54,959 nt of DNA from an uncultured Marinobacter sp. (GCA_913057975.1 CAJXOQ010000005.1:1-54959); one strand, 5' to 3'; shown: positions 18,310 through 26,968, counted from the first letter of the stretch. A program made the numbers and translations. The notes: generated from the sequence alone by a model not told the origin.

Positions 18310-18723
18310 TTGACACTGACCACCCCCGCCCTTCTGTTTCCCGCCATTTCATTGCTGCTGCTGGCCTACACCAATCGCTTTCTTGTTCTGGCCCAATTGA
18401 TCCGCCAGCTTAAGCAAATGGATACGGAAGAAGACCATGCCCTTATCGCCCGCCAGATCAGCATGCTGCGCAAACGCATTTTGCTGACCAAGCGAATGCA
18501 GGCCTATGGCGTGCTGAGCTTTTTTGTCTGCACCATGTCCATGTTTGTGCTGTTTGTGGGAGCCCAACTCGCCGGAGCAATCGCGTTCGGCATCAGCCTG
18601 ATACTGCTTTCCGTGTCCTTGCTCTATTCACTGTACGAGATTGTGATTTCAACGAACGCCATTAACGTTGAGCTTGAGAGCTTTGAGGCAAGGAAGCAGG
18701 GGGAAGCAGAAAAGCAGGAATAA
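18310..18723 (+). CDS. DUF2721 family membrane protein
   Basis: A 137-residue protein with an N-terminal membrane helix (about 5-25), a charged helical stretch carrying basic and acidic residues (LIRQLKQMDTEEDHALIARQISMLRKRI), and two closely spaced membrane helices (about 65-85 and 90-112). This matches DUF2721, which has no assigned function. I chose a TTG start at 18310 because AAGGAG lies 6 bases upstream and the protein then starts right before the first helix; the frame is open 60 codons further upstream but that part does not look coding. The last 62 bases overlap the end of the convergent serine hydrolase gene. Confidence 0.75.
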   Translation: MTLTTPALLFPAISLLLLAYTNRFLVLAQLIRQLKQMDTEEDHALIARQISMLRKRILLTKRMQAYGVLSFFVCTMSMFVLFVGAQLAGAIAFGISLILLSVSLLYSLYEIVISTNAINVELESFEARKQGEAEKQE

Positions 18724-19714
18724 CCAACTCCTCCAGAAGCGCGTTCTGCTTCTGCATGAAGGAAGGCGACGCTGGCGGCCGTGGGTCGGACGTCATCACC
18801 ACGGTCATATCGAGATCCGGGAACACATACAGCATCTGTCCACCGAAGCCGCGACCGTAATAGGCGCGATAGCCTCCCAGCTCGGTGACGAACCAGCCAT
18901 AGCCATAACGGTCATCGGTGTAGCGGGAAGTCCCGCGCTGGGTCCATGACAGCTCAATCCATTCACGGGAGAGCAGTTGGTCTCCGTCATGGACGCCGCT
19001 GTTCCGATAGAGCTCACCGATCTGCAATAGCGCCATTGGCGACAGGCGCATGTCATTGCCACCGAAATAGATGCCCTGAGGGTCAGTCAGCCAGGGTTCA
19101 ATCCGGATACCGAGCGGGTCACCCAGCCAATCACGTGTGATCTCCAGGGTACTGCGCCCCGTGGTACGGGTGAGTGCTGCTGAGAGAAGATGATAGCTGC
19201 CAGTGGAATAGAGCATCTCGCCACCTGGCTCTGCCACAAACGGGCGGCTGAGCGCGTAATCAACCCAGTTGCCGCTGTTTACCCAGGGCCCATAGTAGCG
19301 GCCGGAAGTACGCTGCAATCCAGCCTGCATAGACAACAGGTTGCCAATCGTCACCTCACTGACCCGGTCACTGGCGTCGGGCGGTTCCTCAAGAAACGCC
19401 GTGATTGGCTGTTCCACGCTGTTGAACACGCCCCGGTCAATTGCCATGCCCACCACCGCGGAAAGCACGGTTTTGGAGAGGGATTTGATATTGGCCGACT
19501 CGTCAAGACCCTGTCCCCGGAACACCTCTGAAAACACCGGCTCACCGTCAACAGCGATCACCAGGCTGTGAAGTCGCTCCAGACTGACGGCACGGTCAGA
19601 CAGGCCCGGAAACACCTCTTCGCTTCCAGTAGGCCACTCGGCCAGGGCGGGGAATGCCAAAAGCGTCAGGCCGGTGAACAAAACCACTGCAGCAAGGCTT
19701 GTTGCAACCCGCAT
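18662..19714 (-). CDS. Serine hydrolase, class C beta-lactamase family
   Basis: A 350-residue secreted protein with a signal peptide (cleavage near FPALAE) and a beta-lactamase/transpeptidase-like fold. The nucleophile motif SLSK (Ser78, Lys81) is preceded by the typical SANIK segment; YSTGS further along supplies the Tyr of the Y-x-N/S element; a GRGFGGQ loop takes the place of the KTG motif. Members of this broad family hydrolyse esters, D-amino-acid peptides or beta-lactams; the substrate is unknown. The 3' end overlaps the convergent DUF2721 gene by 62 bases, which puts constraints on both C-termini. The gene upstream ends 4 bases away on the same strand. Confidence 0.85.
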   Translation of the reverse strand: MRVATSLAAVVLFTGLTLLAFPALAEWPTGSEEVFPGLSDRAVSLERLHSLVIAVDGEPVFSEVFRGQGLDESANIKSLSKTVLSAVVGMAIDRGVFNSVEQPITAFLEEPPDASDRVSEVTIGNLLSMQAGLQRTSGRYYGPWVNSGNWVDYALSRPFVAEPGGEMLYSTGSYHLLSAALTRTTGRSTLEITRDWLGDPLGIRIEPWLTDPQGIYFGGNDMRLSPMALLQIGELYRNSGVHDGDQLLSREWIELSWTQRGTSRYTDDRYGYGWFVTELGGYRAYYGRGFGGQMLYVFPDLDMTVVMTSDPRPPASPSFMQKQNALLEELVIPAFLLPPASLPQSSQAQR

Positions 19715-19718
19715 GGAA

Positions 19719-19997
19719 TTACCGGGAACCCCAGATCCTGGCCACAGCAGTATTGCTGCCCAGCAGTCCTACCACGAAACAGACCAGACTGATCACGAAA
19801 AACAGCACAATAGGCAACAGAGCGCTGAAGGTTTCCGCGAAGATTGAAAAGAAAAGCGACACCCCGGACAGAACCAGGAACAGAAAACCGACCACCAGCA
19901 GTATTTTACGATGCGACGGACGATAACCTTCTTCGCTTCCGCCTTTCTCGAAAAAACAGAGAATGGGCCAGAACAGCTTTCGGAAAATGTCTTTCAC
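19719..19997 (-). CDS. Small two-helix membrane protein, unknown
   Basis: A 92-residue protein with a GTG start at 19997 supported by the ribosome site GAGGTG. It has a cytoplasmic N-terminus with an amphipathic basic stretch and two hydrophobic helices (about 33-55 and 62-86). I do not recognise a family. It sits between a hotdog thioesterase gene (11 bases upstream) and the serine hydrolase (4 bases downstream) on the same strand, so it is probably part of one transcript. An upstream extension of 50 codons in frame lies inside the thioesterase gene and is not coding. Confidence 0.6.
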   Translation of the reverse strand: MKDIFRKLFWPILCFFEKGGSEEGYRPSHRKILLVVGFLFLVLSGVSLFFSIFAETFSALLPIVLFFVISLVCFVVGLLGSNTAVARIWGSR

Positions 19998-20008
19998 TGC
20001 ACACCACC

Positions 20009-20437
20009 TCACCTGTTTTTGGGGCTGACAACGGCCAGTGTCACCGTTGCCTTGGAAACAAGTCGCATGTCGCCAGCCGTTCCGCAATACACCTCTGACT
20101 CTACCACGGTTAATGTGGAACCGGCCTTGAGCACAGTGGCAACGCACTCGATATGTGTCCCGCTGGCTGATCTCAGCAGCTTCAGTGAGAAGTCCGATGT
20201 CAGGACCATCTGCCCGGATTTAACAGCGGAAGCCCCTGCTGCACCGGCCGTGTGATCCGCGACCGTTGCCTGTACCCCAAAGTGGACGAAACCGTCCTGC
20301 TGCTGGTGCCGTTCCGCCAGTACAAGCCGGGAGCGGCATTCACCGGTTTTGATAGACACCAGTTCCAGACCAATATCCGCAACAAACGGTGCCGATGAAA
20401 AAATCCGTTCCACTTCGTTATTGTTAAGCACGTCCAC
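20009..20437 (-). CDS. PaaI-family hotdog thioesterase
   Basis: A 142-residue single hotdog domain. The helix-1 region GFVHFGVQATVADHTAGAA, with Asp in the catalytic position, and the strand LKLLRSASGTHIECVATVL are typical of the PaaI/YiiD group of acyl-CoA thioesterases. It should hydrolyse an acyl- or aryl-acyl-CoA. The GTG start at 20437 has GGAG 6 bases upstream. A second, different hotdog thioesterase is 35 bases upstream on the same strand. Confidence 0.85.
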   Translation of the reverse strand: MDVLNNNEVERIFSSAPFVADIGLELVSIKTGECRSRLVLAERHQQQDGFVHFGVQATVADHTAGAAGASAVKSGQMVLTSDFSLKLLRSASGTHIECVATVLKAGSTLTVVESEVYCGTAGDMRLVSKATVTLAVVSPKNR

Positions 20438-20472
20438 GTTGTCTCCGGAACTGTTGTTGGCTAACCGGCGGC

Positions 20473-20868
20473 TTACGCCTTGAAAGCGTGCCCTGCAAGC
20501 TCGCTACGAATTGCTTCAGGGATGGGAACCGACTTTTGAATCTCATAGTCGAAATGAATCAGCACGGTAACACCGCGTGCAACCAAAGCGCCATTTTGCC
20601 GGGCCTCCTGGACAACCTCGAAGGAAGAGTTGCCGATTTTGCCAATGCCGGAGCGAACTTCCACAGGCGTGGCCCAGTAGCATTGGGCTTTAAGATCAAT
20701 TTCCATTCGGGCGAGAATCAGTGGCCAGCCTTTCGGATCCAGAGAGGGATGGAATATACGAAACACCGGTGTTCTCGCTTGCTCAAACCAGACCGGGTAA
20801 ACCGTGTTATTAATATGTCCAAGTGCGTCGGTGTCACTGAATCTTGGTTCGGCTTCGTAGTGGAACAT
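20473..20868 (-). CDS. 4HBT-family acyl-CoA thioesterase
   Basis: A 131-residue hotdog protein of the YbgC/4-hydroxybenzoyl-CoA thioesterase group: RFSDTDALGHINNTVYPVWF carries the catalytic Asp and the HINN signature near residues 10-28. It should cleave acyl-CoA thioesters; the chain preference is unknown. I chose the ATG at 20868 because AAGGGGAG lies right upstream; a longer frame to 20898 would overlap the thpR stop. Upstream thpR ends 20 bases away. Confidence 0.88.
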   Translation of the reverse strand: MFHYEAEPRFSDTDALGHINNTVYPVWFEQARTPVFRIFHPSLDPKGWPLILARMEIDLKAQCYWATPVEVRSGIGKIGNSSFEVVQEARQNGALVARGVTVLIHFDYEIQKSVPIPEAIRSELAGHAFKA

Positions 20869-20888
20869 TTGACTCCCCTTACATCGTG

Positions 20889-21461
20889 TTAGCGGCAAAG
20901 TCTCTCGGGATTTCCGGCGAAGGGAAACCGTTCAATGATCTGATAGACAGACCCATGAGCCCCCTGTGTGCTTTCAAACAACGCGATCCCGCCCACCGAA
21001 AAGGTCCCTATAGGTTGTCGTTCCTGAGACTCAAGCAATTCGGCGACTGACCCACGCTGCCTCTTGAAACGAGACAACGTGATATGTGGGCAGAACGGGC
21101 GTTTTTCCTGCTCAAACCCAGGCATGCAGAGCCTCTGGTTAAGCACCTCGTGAAGCTCGGCCAGTTTATCCGCTGGCTGAACTCCGGCCCACAGATTTTC
21201 TGGAAAGTCCGGTCGGCCGAAACAGCCCAGGCCGCAAACGGTGAGATCAAATTGTCCAACTGGCAGGTTTCGGGCAGCATCACATACATCTGGCAACCGC
21301 TGCCTGGCCACACTACCGAGAAATACCAGCGTAAGATGCAGCTGATCCGGTCGCTGCCAGCGCGCCCCTGCAACCGGTTGCTGAATTGACACCAGACGCT
21401 GCTTCACCGAATCGGGGATTTCCAACCCGAAGAACAGGCGATGTGTTTCTGGTTTATCCAA
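20889..21461 (-). CDS. thpR: RNA 2',3'-cyclic phosphodiesterase
   Basis: A 2H-phosphoesterase of about 190 residues. Both catalytic histidine motifs are present: HLTLVF (near residue 42) and HITLSR (near residue 127), the layout of ThpR/LigT, which hydrolyses 2',3'-cyclic phosphates and can join tRNA halves in reverse. The start is uncertain: I use TTG at 21461, which overlaps the CPBP gene by 8 bases and has GGGG upstream, and puts the family's usual RLFFGLEIP start near residue 8. An ATG at 21509 in frame would sit wholly inside the CPBP gene. Confidence 0.85.
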   Translation of the reverse strand: MDKPETHRLFFGLEIPDSVKQRLVSIQQPVAGARWQRPDQLHLTLVFLGSVARQRLPDVCDAARNLPVGQFDLTVCGLGCFGRPDFPENLWAGVQPADKLAELHEVLNQRLCMPGFEQEKRPFCPHITLSRFKRQRGSVAELLESQERQPIGTFSVGGIALFESTQGAHGSVYQIIERFPFAGNPERLCR

Positions 21462-22044
21462 CCCGCACCCCAAACCATTCCGGAAACCGACGCAGACAGT
21501 ACAGCGCAATCATGTCGTAAACACCATGCCAGACCATTACCAGCAGCAGGCTGTCCGTCAGTGCATACGCTACTCCCAACACCAGTCCCAACCCGGTCGC
21601 CAATAGAAAGTAGGTGAACGAAAGATAATGCACCATGCCAAACAGCACCGACGCAGCCACTATCGCAACCGCATCGTGGGTGTGTTGGGCAAGCCAACCC
21701 TGGATCGCCCCGCGGAACAGCAATTCTTCACCGACTCCGGCGAAGACTGCCAAGGCTACCAATACGGGCCATGAATACTCGCAGGCGAAACGATGCAACT
21801 GCTCCAACTGGGATTCCAGAGAGTCACGAAGCCGGCCCGGAAGCCAGGTCAGCATCATGATCACGACGTACGTTGCCACACTGCCGGCCACTCCCCATAG
21901 AACGACCGAGCCAAAGCTCAAACCATCGTACTGAACCGGTATACCGAACAGAAAAATCGCCAGCAGCCCCACCACACCAATGCCGGCCTGGAATCCCAGT
22001 GCGGCCGTGGATGAGATCTGCGGGCGTTTTCGAGCCATGGCCAC
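21454..22044 (-). CDS. CPBP family intramembrane glutamic endopeptidase
   Basis: A 196-residue membrane protein with about six helices and the three family motifs: EELLFRG (the E-E-x-x-x-R block), FGMVHY and HGVYD. These residues form the active site of CAAX-processing/bacteriocin-processing (Rce1-like) proteases in the membrane. The bacterial target is unknown. The GTG at 22044 is supported by GAGG 7 bases upstream; an ATG at 22038 is the other option. It follows directly on the stop of the monooxygenase-like gene, with no gap. Confidence 0.9.
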   Translation of the reverse strand: MAMARKRPQISSTAALGFQAGIGVVGLLAIFLFGIPVQYDGLSFGSVVLWGVAGSVATYVVIMMLTWLPGRLRDSLESQLEQLHRFACEYSWPVLVALAVFAGVGEELLFRGAIQGWLAQHTHDAVAIVAASVLFGMVHYLSFTYFLLATGLGLVLGVAYALTDSLLLVMVWHGVYDMIALYCLRRFPEWFGVRVG

Positions 22045-22368
22045 TCATCTACCTCGCTTGTCAGGCGGCATAACTACCCACTCAGGGTCCTCGAATTCGC
22101 CAAGCGGCGTAATCTCGCAAAATGGCGCGGCGCTGCGGATGATTCGGGCCACTTCCGGGTTATGCTGCCCTTCCATGGCATCCCGCTGTTCTTTACTGTC
22201 CCAACTGGCGATGGCAATCAGCACATTCGGATCACCAATTTTCCGGTGCAGCTCCGTTCCACGCGCACCCGGCGCCTGCTGGATGATCTCGCTGGCACGA
22301 ACCCAGGCATCGGCGTATTCCTCTGCCGTGTGCCCTTCTCGTATGCGAACCTCGAAGATGTATTTCAT
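22045..22368 (-). CDS. Antibiotic biosynthesis monooxygenase-like (ABM) protein
   Basis: A 107-residue ferredoxin-like alpha/beta protein: MKYIFEVRIREGHTAEEYAD, then RGTELHRKIGDPNVLIAIASW and a helix SKEQRDAMEGQHNP, the order of elements in ABM-domain proteins. Members range from cofactor-free monooxygenases to stress proteins of no known activity, so the reaction is not assigned. It is the first gene of a minus-strand run (ABM, CPBP, ThpR, two thioesterases). Upstream lies the cold-shock leader region, transcribed the other way. Confidence 0.75.
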   Translation of the reverse strand: MKYIFEVRIREGHTAEEYADAWVRASEIIQQAPGARGTELHRKIGDPNVLIAIASWDSKEQRDAMEGQHNPEVARIIRSAAPFCEITPLGEFEDPEWVVMPPDKRGR

Positions 22369-22680
22369 GAGTTCACCCTCGTTCCAAACAGCAATTTCCC
22401 GAATAACGGGCCTCTGACTCTCAGAGTAATTGTTTTGATTTTGGATCGCATCGGTAAATGCCTACAAATAAACTTGGCAATTCCGGGGACATAGGAGTAA
22501 AGTTCGTTTCGTAGGAAAGATTTAGCACAGCATTTCACGAATAAGACGCATCTCTGTTGTTTTGGTAGTTGTCCGTCCTGTTTTTGATTCCGCGCGTTTT
22601 TTGTTTCCGCACAACGCTGATCAGTCATCGTTTAAGATGGTCTGGCGGCACATTAAATTATCGATTTCAGGATTATGATT
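22369..22680 (+). promoter_or_regulatory. Cold-shock gene promoter region and long leader
   Basis: A 312-base AT-richer gap between the ABM gene (minus) and the cold-shock gene (plus), with no credible ORF. It must hold the ABM promoter on the left and the csp promoter and leader on the right. The right half (22504-22680) is U-rich on the transcript and contains several short complementary stretches. Cold-shock mRNAs of E. coli have long structured leaders that act as thermosensors; such a leader here is inference from distance and composition. Confidence 0.45.
22474..22503 (+). promoter_or_regulatory. Candidate sigma-70 promoter for the cold-shock gene
   Basis: TTGGCA at 22474-22479 (five of six matches to the -35 consensus) and TAAAGT at 22498-22503 (four of six to the -10) are 18 bases apart. 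Transcription from here would start near 22510 and give a leader of about 170 bases, close to the length known for E. coli cspA. The call rests only on consensus match. Confidence 0.35.
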
Positions 22681-22887
22681 ATGTCGACTACTACCGGTAC
22701 TGTTAAGTTTTTCAACGAAGCAAAGGGCTTTGGTTTCATCACTCGTGAAAGCGGCCCGGACGTATTCGTTCACTACAGCGCTATTCAAGGCGGCGGATTC
22801 AAGACTCTGGCAGAAGGCCAGCAGGTTGAGTTCACCGTAACTGACGGCCAGAAAGGTCCTCAGGCAGAGAACGTTGTTGCTGTTTAA
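22681..22887 (+). CDS. Cold-shock protein, CspA family
   Basis: A 68-residue single cold-shock domain. The RNA-binding motifs are intact: KGFGFI (RNP1, near residue 15) and VFVHYSAI (RNP2, near residue 29). It binds single-stranded RNA/DNA and melts mRNA structure. I prefer the ATG at 22681, 9 bases after AGGA; an in-frame ATG two codons earlier is too close to it. A strong intrinsic terminator follows 20 bases after the stop, so the gene is a single transcript. Confidence 0.95.
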   Translation: MSTTTGTVKFFNEAKGFGFITRESGPDVFVHYSAIQGGGFKTLAEGQQVEFTVTDGQKGPQAENVVAV

Positions 22888-22906
22888 ATAACAGCCAGCA
22901 CGTTTG

Positions 22907-22933
22907 AAAAAGGCAGCTTCGGCTGCCTTTTTT
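22907..22933 (+). terminator. Rho-independent terminator after the cold-shock gene
   Basis: A perfect stem GGCAGC/GCTGCC closed by a TTCG tetraloop, extended by five A-T pairs and ending in a run of six T. The flanking A run makes it symmetric, so it may also stop transcription of the convergent SDR gene coming from the right. Confidence 0.92.
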
Positions 22934-22960
22934 CGTTTTGGTTTCCTCTCCGACAAATCC

Positions 22961-23632
22961 TTACCAAGGCAATTCCTCACCATTGCTATGCCAGAAGGAA
23001 CCTGAGTTCTCCAGGTTCAGGCCCTCAATTCTCGCTGCCAGCCCATTTGCCGACTCCTCAGGCGTAATCAGACCACCGAAGTTCACCATGCGAGTTTGCA
23101 CATAACCGGGGTGAAGCTGGGCCACCGCAATGCCTTTGGGTTTAAGGTCCATCGCCAGGGACTTGCCGAAGGCGTTCAACGCCGCCTTGGACGCACGGTA
23201 GCCATAGCGGCCGCCGGAGTCGTTATCCGCAATTGAGCCCATCCGGCTGGTGATATTGGCAATCTTGCCGCCGTACGGTATCTGCGACATGAGCGCTTCC
23301 GCCACCCGCAGCGGCGCGTAGGCGTTGATTTCCATCTGGGTACGAATAGAGTCGAAATCAATGCTTCCCAGTTTTTCATCCTGCAGCAGGCCGGCGTTGT
23401 TGATCAACAGCTCGATCGACTCGCCCTTCAACCCATCAATCAGAGTCTGAAGGCCGCTTGCCGTGGTGACGTCAACAGATTCAATGACTCGAGTCGCTAC
23501 TTCCTTGAGCTCGGGGGACGCTCCCCGGCATACGCCAATCACGTCACAGCCTTCACCAGCAAAGTGACGGGCCAACTCAAGGCCGATGCCGCGATTGGCG
23601 CCGGTAATCACAACGGTTCTTTGTTCAGGCAT
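22961..23632 (-). CDS. Short-chain dehydrogenase/reductase
   Basis: A 223-residue classical SDR: cofactor loop TGANRGIG (residues 10-17), NNAG near residue 77 and catalytic YxxxK in YGYRASK near residue 145 with a Ser (ITSRMGS) about 15 residues before. The short length resembles the small SDRs acting on unknown carbonyls, such as the sniffer/carbonyl-reductase-like group. The N-R after TGA leaves NAD versus NADP open. GGAGG lies 5 bases before the ATG. Substrate unknown. Confidence 0.88.
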   Translation of the reverse strand: MPEQRTVVITGANRGIGLELARHFAGEGCDVIGVCRGASPELKEVATRVIESVDVTTASGLQTLIDGLKGESIELLINNAGLLQDEKLGSIDFDSIRTQMEINAYAPLRVAEALMSQIPYGGKIANITSRMGSIADNDSGGRYGYRASKAALNAFGKSLAMDLKPKGIAVAQLHPGYVQTRMVNFGGLITPEESANGLAARIEGLNLENSGSFWHSNGEELPW

Positions 23633-23784
23633 GAAAACCTCCGGTTATTTGGGTAAAGGTCCGTTATACGGACTCACCACTGCACGGTTCAACCCTCACG
23701 ATCACCTCGACCCATTGCTCCGCCTGAAAGTTGACTCTCGCGGGCAGCCCTTCCACTATTCGGGAAAACAATAAGGCAAAGCCC

Positions 23785-24801
23785 GTGACGCAGAGTTCTT
23801 TCAAGGTCGTTATATTTGGCGCTGGCAGTATCGGCTGTTATCTCGGAGGCAGGCTGCTATCTTCCGGTGTAAACGTGGTCATGGTGGGCCGGAAGACCAT
23901 GCAGGGACACCTTCGAACCTCCCCACTGACGGTCACTGACTATGAGGGGTTTCGCTTCCACAGCCAACTGGCCGATCATCAATATGTGACCTCTGCCGAG
24001 GCGGCGGGCAACGCCGATCTCGTGCTGGTAACGGTCAAATCCGCCGCCACCTCAGAGGCCGGCAAACAGCTCGCGCCCTGGGTGAGGAAGGGCATACCGG
24101 TCGTCAGCCTGCAAAACGGAATCTCCAACGCAGAACATCTCCAGGCCGCTATGCCCAACGCCAACGTATTGGCCGGGATGGTTCCATTCAGTGTGCTACA
24201 ACAGGAACCTGGCCATTTTCATCAAGGCACCGAGGGCCACCTGATGGCTGACCGGCACCCGTCACTGCAACCGGCCCTGCCCTGGTTTGAACATGCCGGG
24301 CTCCCCCTGGAACTGCGCCGCGATATCGACTCGGTGATGTGGTCCAAGCTGCTACTCAATCTGAATAACCCGGTCAACGCCCTTTCTGGCGTTCCGCTGT
24401 TGGAAGAGCTCTCACAACGGGATTATCGCCGCTGTCTGGCGATGGCCCAGAGAGAGACGCTACAGCTCCTGAAAGCGACAGGCATACCCACGGTAAAACT
24501 CACAGGCCTGCCAACCAACCTGATTCCTTCCATGATGTCGCTGCCAGATTGGCTATTTACCCGGTTGGCCAAACGAATGCTCACCATTGATCCTGTCGCC
24601 CGCTCCTCCATGTGGGAAGACCTCCAGGCCGGGCGCCCAACCGAAATTGACTGGATCAACGGCGAAGTGGTGAAACTGGCCGAAAAGCTGGGCACGGACG
24701 CACCCGTCAACCGCAAACTCGTGCAATTGATGCATGAGCGCGAGAAGACGCCGCGGGCCTGGAGCGCCAAAGAGCTGCTGTCGGCACTTGTGATCAAATA
24801 G
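23785..24801 (+). CDS. panE: 2-dehydropantoate 2-reductase (ketopantoate reductase family)
   Basis: A 338-residue protein of the PanE/ApbA family: N-terminal Rossmann motif GAGSIG at residues 10-15, then LVTVKSAATSEA, the SLQNGISNAE block and a C-terminal helical domain with the catalytic Lys in DSVMWSKLLLNLNNPVNAL. It should reduce 2-dehydropantoate to pantoate with NADPH for coenzyme A synthesis, but the family has paralogues acting on other 2-oxo acids, and this gene is not beside panB or panC. I chose the GTG at 23785 (AAGG 8 bases upstream); a frame extension to 23731 lacks support. Confidence 0.78.
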   Translation: MTQSSFKVVIFGAGSIGCYLGGRLLSSGVNVVMVGRKTMQGHLRTSPLTVTDYEGFRFHSQLADHQYVTSAEAAGNADLVLVTVKSAATSEAGKQLAPWVRKGIPVVSLQNGISNAEHLQAAMPNANVLAGMVPFSVLQQEPGHFHQGTEGHLMADRHPSLQPALPWFEHAGLPLELRRDIDSVMWSKLLLNLNNPVNALSGVPLLEELSQRDYRRCLAMAQRETLQLLKATGIPTVKLTGLPTNLIPSMMSLPDWLFTRLAKRMLTIDPVARSSMWEDLQAGRPTEIDWINGEVVKLAEKLGTDAPVNRKLVQLMHEREKTPRAWSAKELLSALVIK

Positions 24802-24852
24802 TCAGTCCGCAGCCATAAAGATACGTCCCGTAAGGATTTACCCCCCCGAGAT

Positions 24853-25926
24853 TTATAATCGGTGAACATTCCGTGAAGGATCGTAGCGTGTCGGTTTCTC
24901 GGCTACCTGACCATTCAGCGCGACCCGGAAGAACTCCAGCACCTTTTTGTTGTTCAACGGCTTATCCTCGAAATAGGCATGCGAATCCCCGACATAGGGC
25001 TGACCGGTAAAGTCGATATAAGTCGCCACCCTTGAATCGAGCCGGCGCAGGTAATGACCAAGCCGGGCTTTTTGCTGTTCGCCCATTTTCAGGCGCGAAG
25101 CCTTCAGGGCGCCGTCGTTTTCGTTGATGGTGATATAGAGACGATTGCGGTAGGGAATTCGGTCCACCCACTCGGCGTGGTTTTCATTGTTGGTGTCCGC
25201 GGCCACCATTACAACGTTATCGAACAGCAACCGATCACCGCTGTACACTGAACTCCCCAGCAAATGCTTGTAGAGATAGTTCCCCATGCTGTGCAGCATC
25301 AGATTCACCGTGAACGGACAGTGCTTCTCGACTTCCTTCGCAAAGTAGCGGTCCCACGCGGCGGCGTTGTCTGCAAACCGGGCTTCCGCCCGCGCCTCCA
25401 GATCCATCACGTACTGCGCATGAAAGTCACTCACCAGAACTTCCAGTTTCTCCAACACGCGGTTGAATGCACCTACCGAGGCAAGCGCATCGCGCTTATC
25501 GCTCTTATAGCTGAGCACCCCATGCACCCCTCCACCATTGGCGGGCCAGCTGAACACAATGACTTCAACACCGTAGTTCTGCTCCAGCGTTTCGGCACGA
25601 TCAAGCACGTCGGTCATATCATTGTTGTAGCCATGAACAAACAACAACAGGTTCCGTCCGGATTTTTGCGCGCCGTGGCCGGATTTTTCGATCAGCTTGC
25701 GCGCCACATAGGCGCTCGCCGGGTAGGTATAATCGGGATTGAGATCGACACTTTTCGCCATGCTCGGCGTGACCTGGTCAGGCAGGATATCGATATGCCA
25801 GCGGTTTCCCCGTCGGGTTGCCTCCGCCAGCCGCAACTCGTTGGGACCCTCAATGGGCTTGCTACCAAATGCTTCGTTTTCACTGTGTTTGCTTTCATCG
25901 ACGGTTCGATTGGTCACGATATACAT
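24853..25926 (-). CDS. Alpha/beta hydrolase of the DUF900 family
   Basis: A 357-residue protein with an alpha/beta-hydrolase core: oxyanion segment LLLFVHGYNND near residue 95 and the nucleophile elbow LHSMGNYL (Ser) near residue 215. No signal peptide is visible, so it is probably cytoplasmic. DUF900 proteins are putative lipases or esterases of unknown substrate. I chose the ATG at 25926 (AGGA 9 bases upstream); the frame is open for 16 more codons. It ends 51 bases from the convergent panE end. Confidence 0.82.
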   Translation of the reverse strand: MYIVTNRTVDESKHSENEAFGSKPIEGPNELRLAEATRRGNRWHIDILPDQVTPSMAKSVDLNPDYTYPASAYVARKLIEKSGHGAQKSGRNLLLFVHGYNNDMTDVLDRAETLEQNYGVEVIVFSWPANGGGVHGVLSYKSDKRDALASVGAFNRVLEKLEVLVSDFHAQYVMDLEARAEARFADNAAAWDRYFAKEVEKHCPFTVNLMLHSMGNYLYKHLLGSSVYSGDRLLFDNVVMVAADTNNENHAEWVDRIPYRNRLYITINENDGALKASRLKMGEQQKARLGHYLRRLDSRVATYIDFTGQPYVGDSHAYFEDKPLNNKKVLEFFRVALNGQVAEKPTRYDPSRNVHRL

Positions 25927-26140
25927 GGAGCAGATTCCTTTATGCTTCCATGCCACGAACGAACTGGTGGCCACTACTGATAGGAAGTAACGAAAAGTTC
26001 CCTGACGGCCGCCCTACAACCCCCTATGATGAACGGCATCAGAATTCAATCAAGATGTGGGAATGTTGCTACCCAACACCTAATTCATTAGCAAACTGAA
26101 CTAAAATGTCAAATCACCACACAGCCCCGGAACCTTGCCA

Positions 26141-26968
26141 ATGCTGATCTACACTCTCTGCGCGCTGTCCGTGATTGCCGCCTCGGTTTTCTATCTGTTT
26201 TTCTACCGCAACTGGCGCCGCGAGAGACAACTTCAGACCCCCTTTCCGGAGAACTGGCGTGCGACGCTCGAGTCCCAGGTACCCTTGTTCCGTGCGTTGC
26301 CGGCAAAGCTCAAACGACAACTGGAGCAACATGTACAGCTGTTCCTGGCGGAGAAATCCTTTTACGGCTGCGACGGGTTCGAGGTGGACGACACCGTACG
26401 CCTGACCATCGCGGGACATGCATGTCTGCTCATCATGAACCGCAGCTATTCCGACTTCGACGACATCCGCAGTATCCTGGTCTATCCGGACGCCTATCGT
26501 GTCAGGGATGTCGAGCATGATGGCCTGGTGGTGAGCGAGAGTAATGAAATTCGCGCTGGCGAAGCCTCCAGTCATGGCCAGGTCGTTCTGGCCTGGACAC
26601 AGTGCGAAGAAGGTGCGGTCAACCCTGATGGGCACCATAACGTGATTCTTCATGAATTCGCCCACCAGCTAGACTACCTTGACGGGACTGCGGACGGCGC
26701 TCCGCCACTCAGTGGCGAACAGGCAAGGCATTGGCAGGAAACGATGACTCAGGCCTATGAACACTTGAGGCAATCGCTTCAACATCACCAGAAGCCCTGG
26801 CTGGACCCATATGGCGCCACCGAACCCGCCGAGTTTTTTGCGGTGCTGACGGAAGCCTTTTACCAACAGCCGGAACATCTGAAAGCGGAACAGCCGGAAG
26901 TCTACGAGGCGCTGCAACGATTTTACCGATTAGACACGGAGGCAATATCCCATGGAGAACGGCGATAA
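26141..26968 (+). CDS. mtfA: Zinc-dependent peptidase, MtfA family
   Basis: A 275-residue protein with one N-terminal membrane helix (about 3-22) and a zinc-peptidase domain with HEFAH at residues 171-175 followed by QLDYLDG; a downstream Glu in EPAEFFAVLTEAFY is the likely third ligand. E. coli MtfA is a similar peptidase that binds the glucose repressor Mlc. The membrane anchor here distinguishes it from the soluble E. coli protein. I chose the ATG at 26141 (CGGAA 8 bases upstream) over a TTG six bases before. The gene overlaps the AI-2E family gene by 17 bases. Confidence 0.88.
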   Translation: MLIYTLCALSVIAASVFYLFFYRNWRRERQLQTPFPENWRATLESQVPLFRALPAKLKRQLEQHVQLFLAEKSFYGCDGFEVDDTVRLTIAGHACLLIMNRSYSDFDDIRSILVYPDAYRVRDVEHDGLVVSESNEIRAGEASSHGQVVLAWTQCEEGAVNPDGHHNVILHEFAHQLDYLDGTADGAPPLSGEQARHWQETMTQAYEHLRQSLQHHQKPWLDPYGATEPAEFFAVLTEAFYQQPEHLKAEQPEVYEALQRFYRLDTEAISHGERR

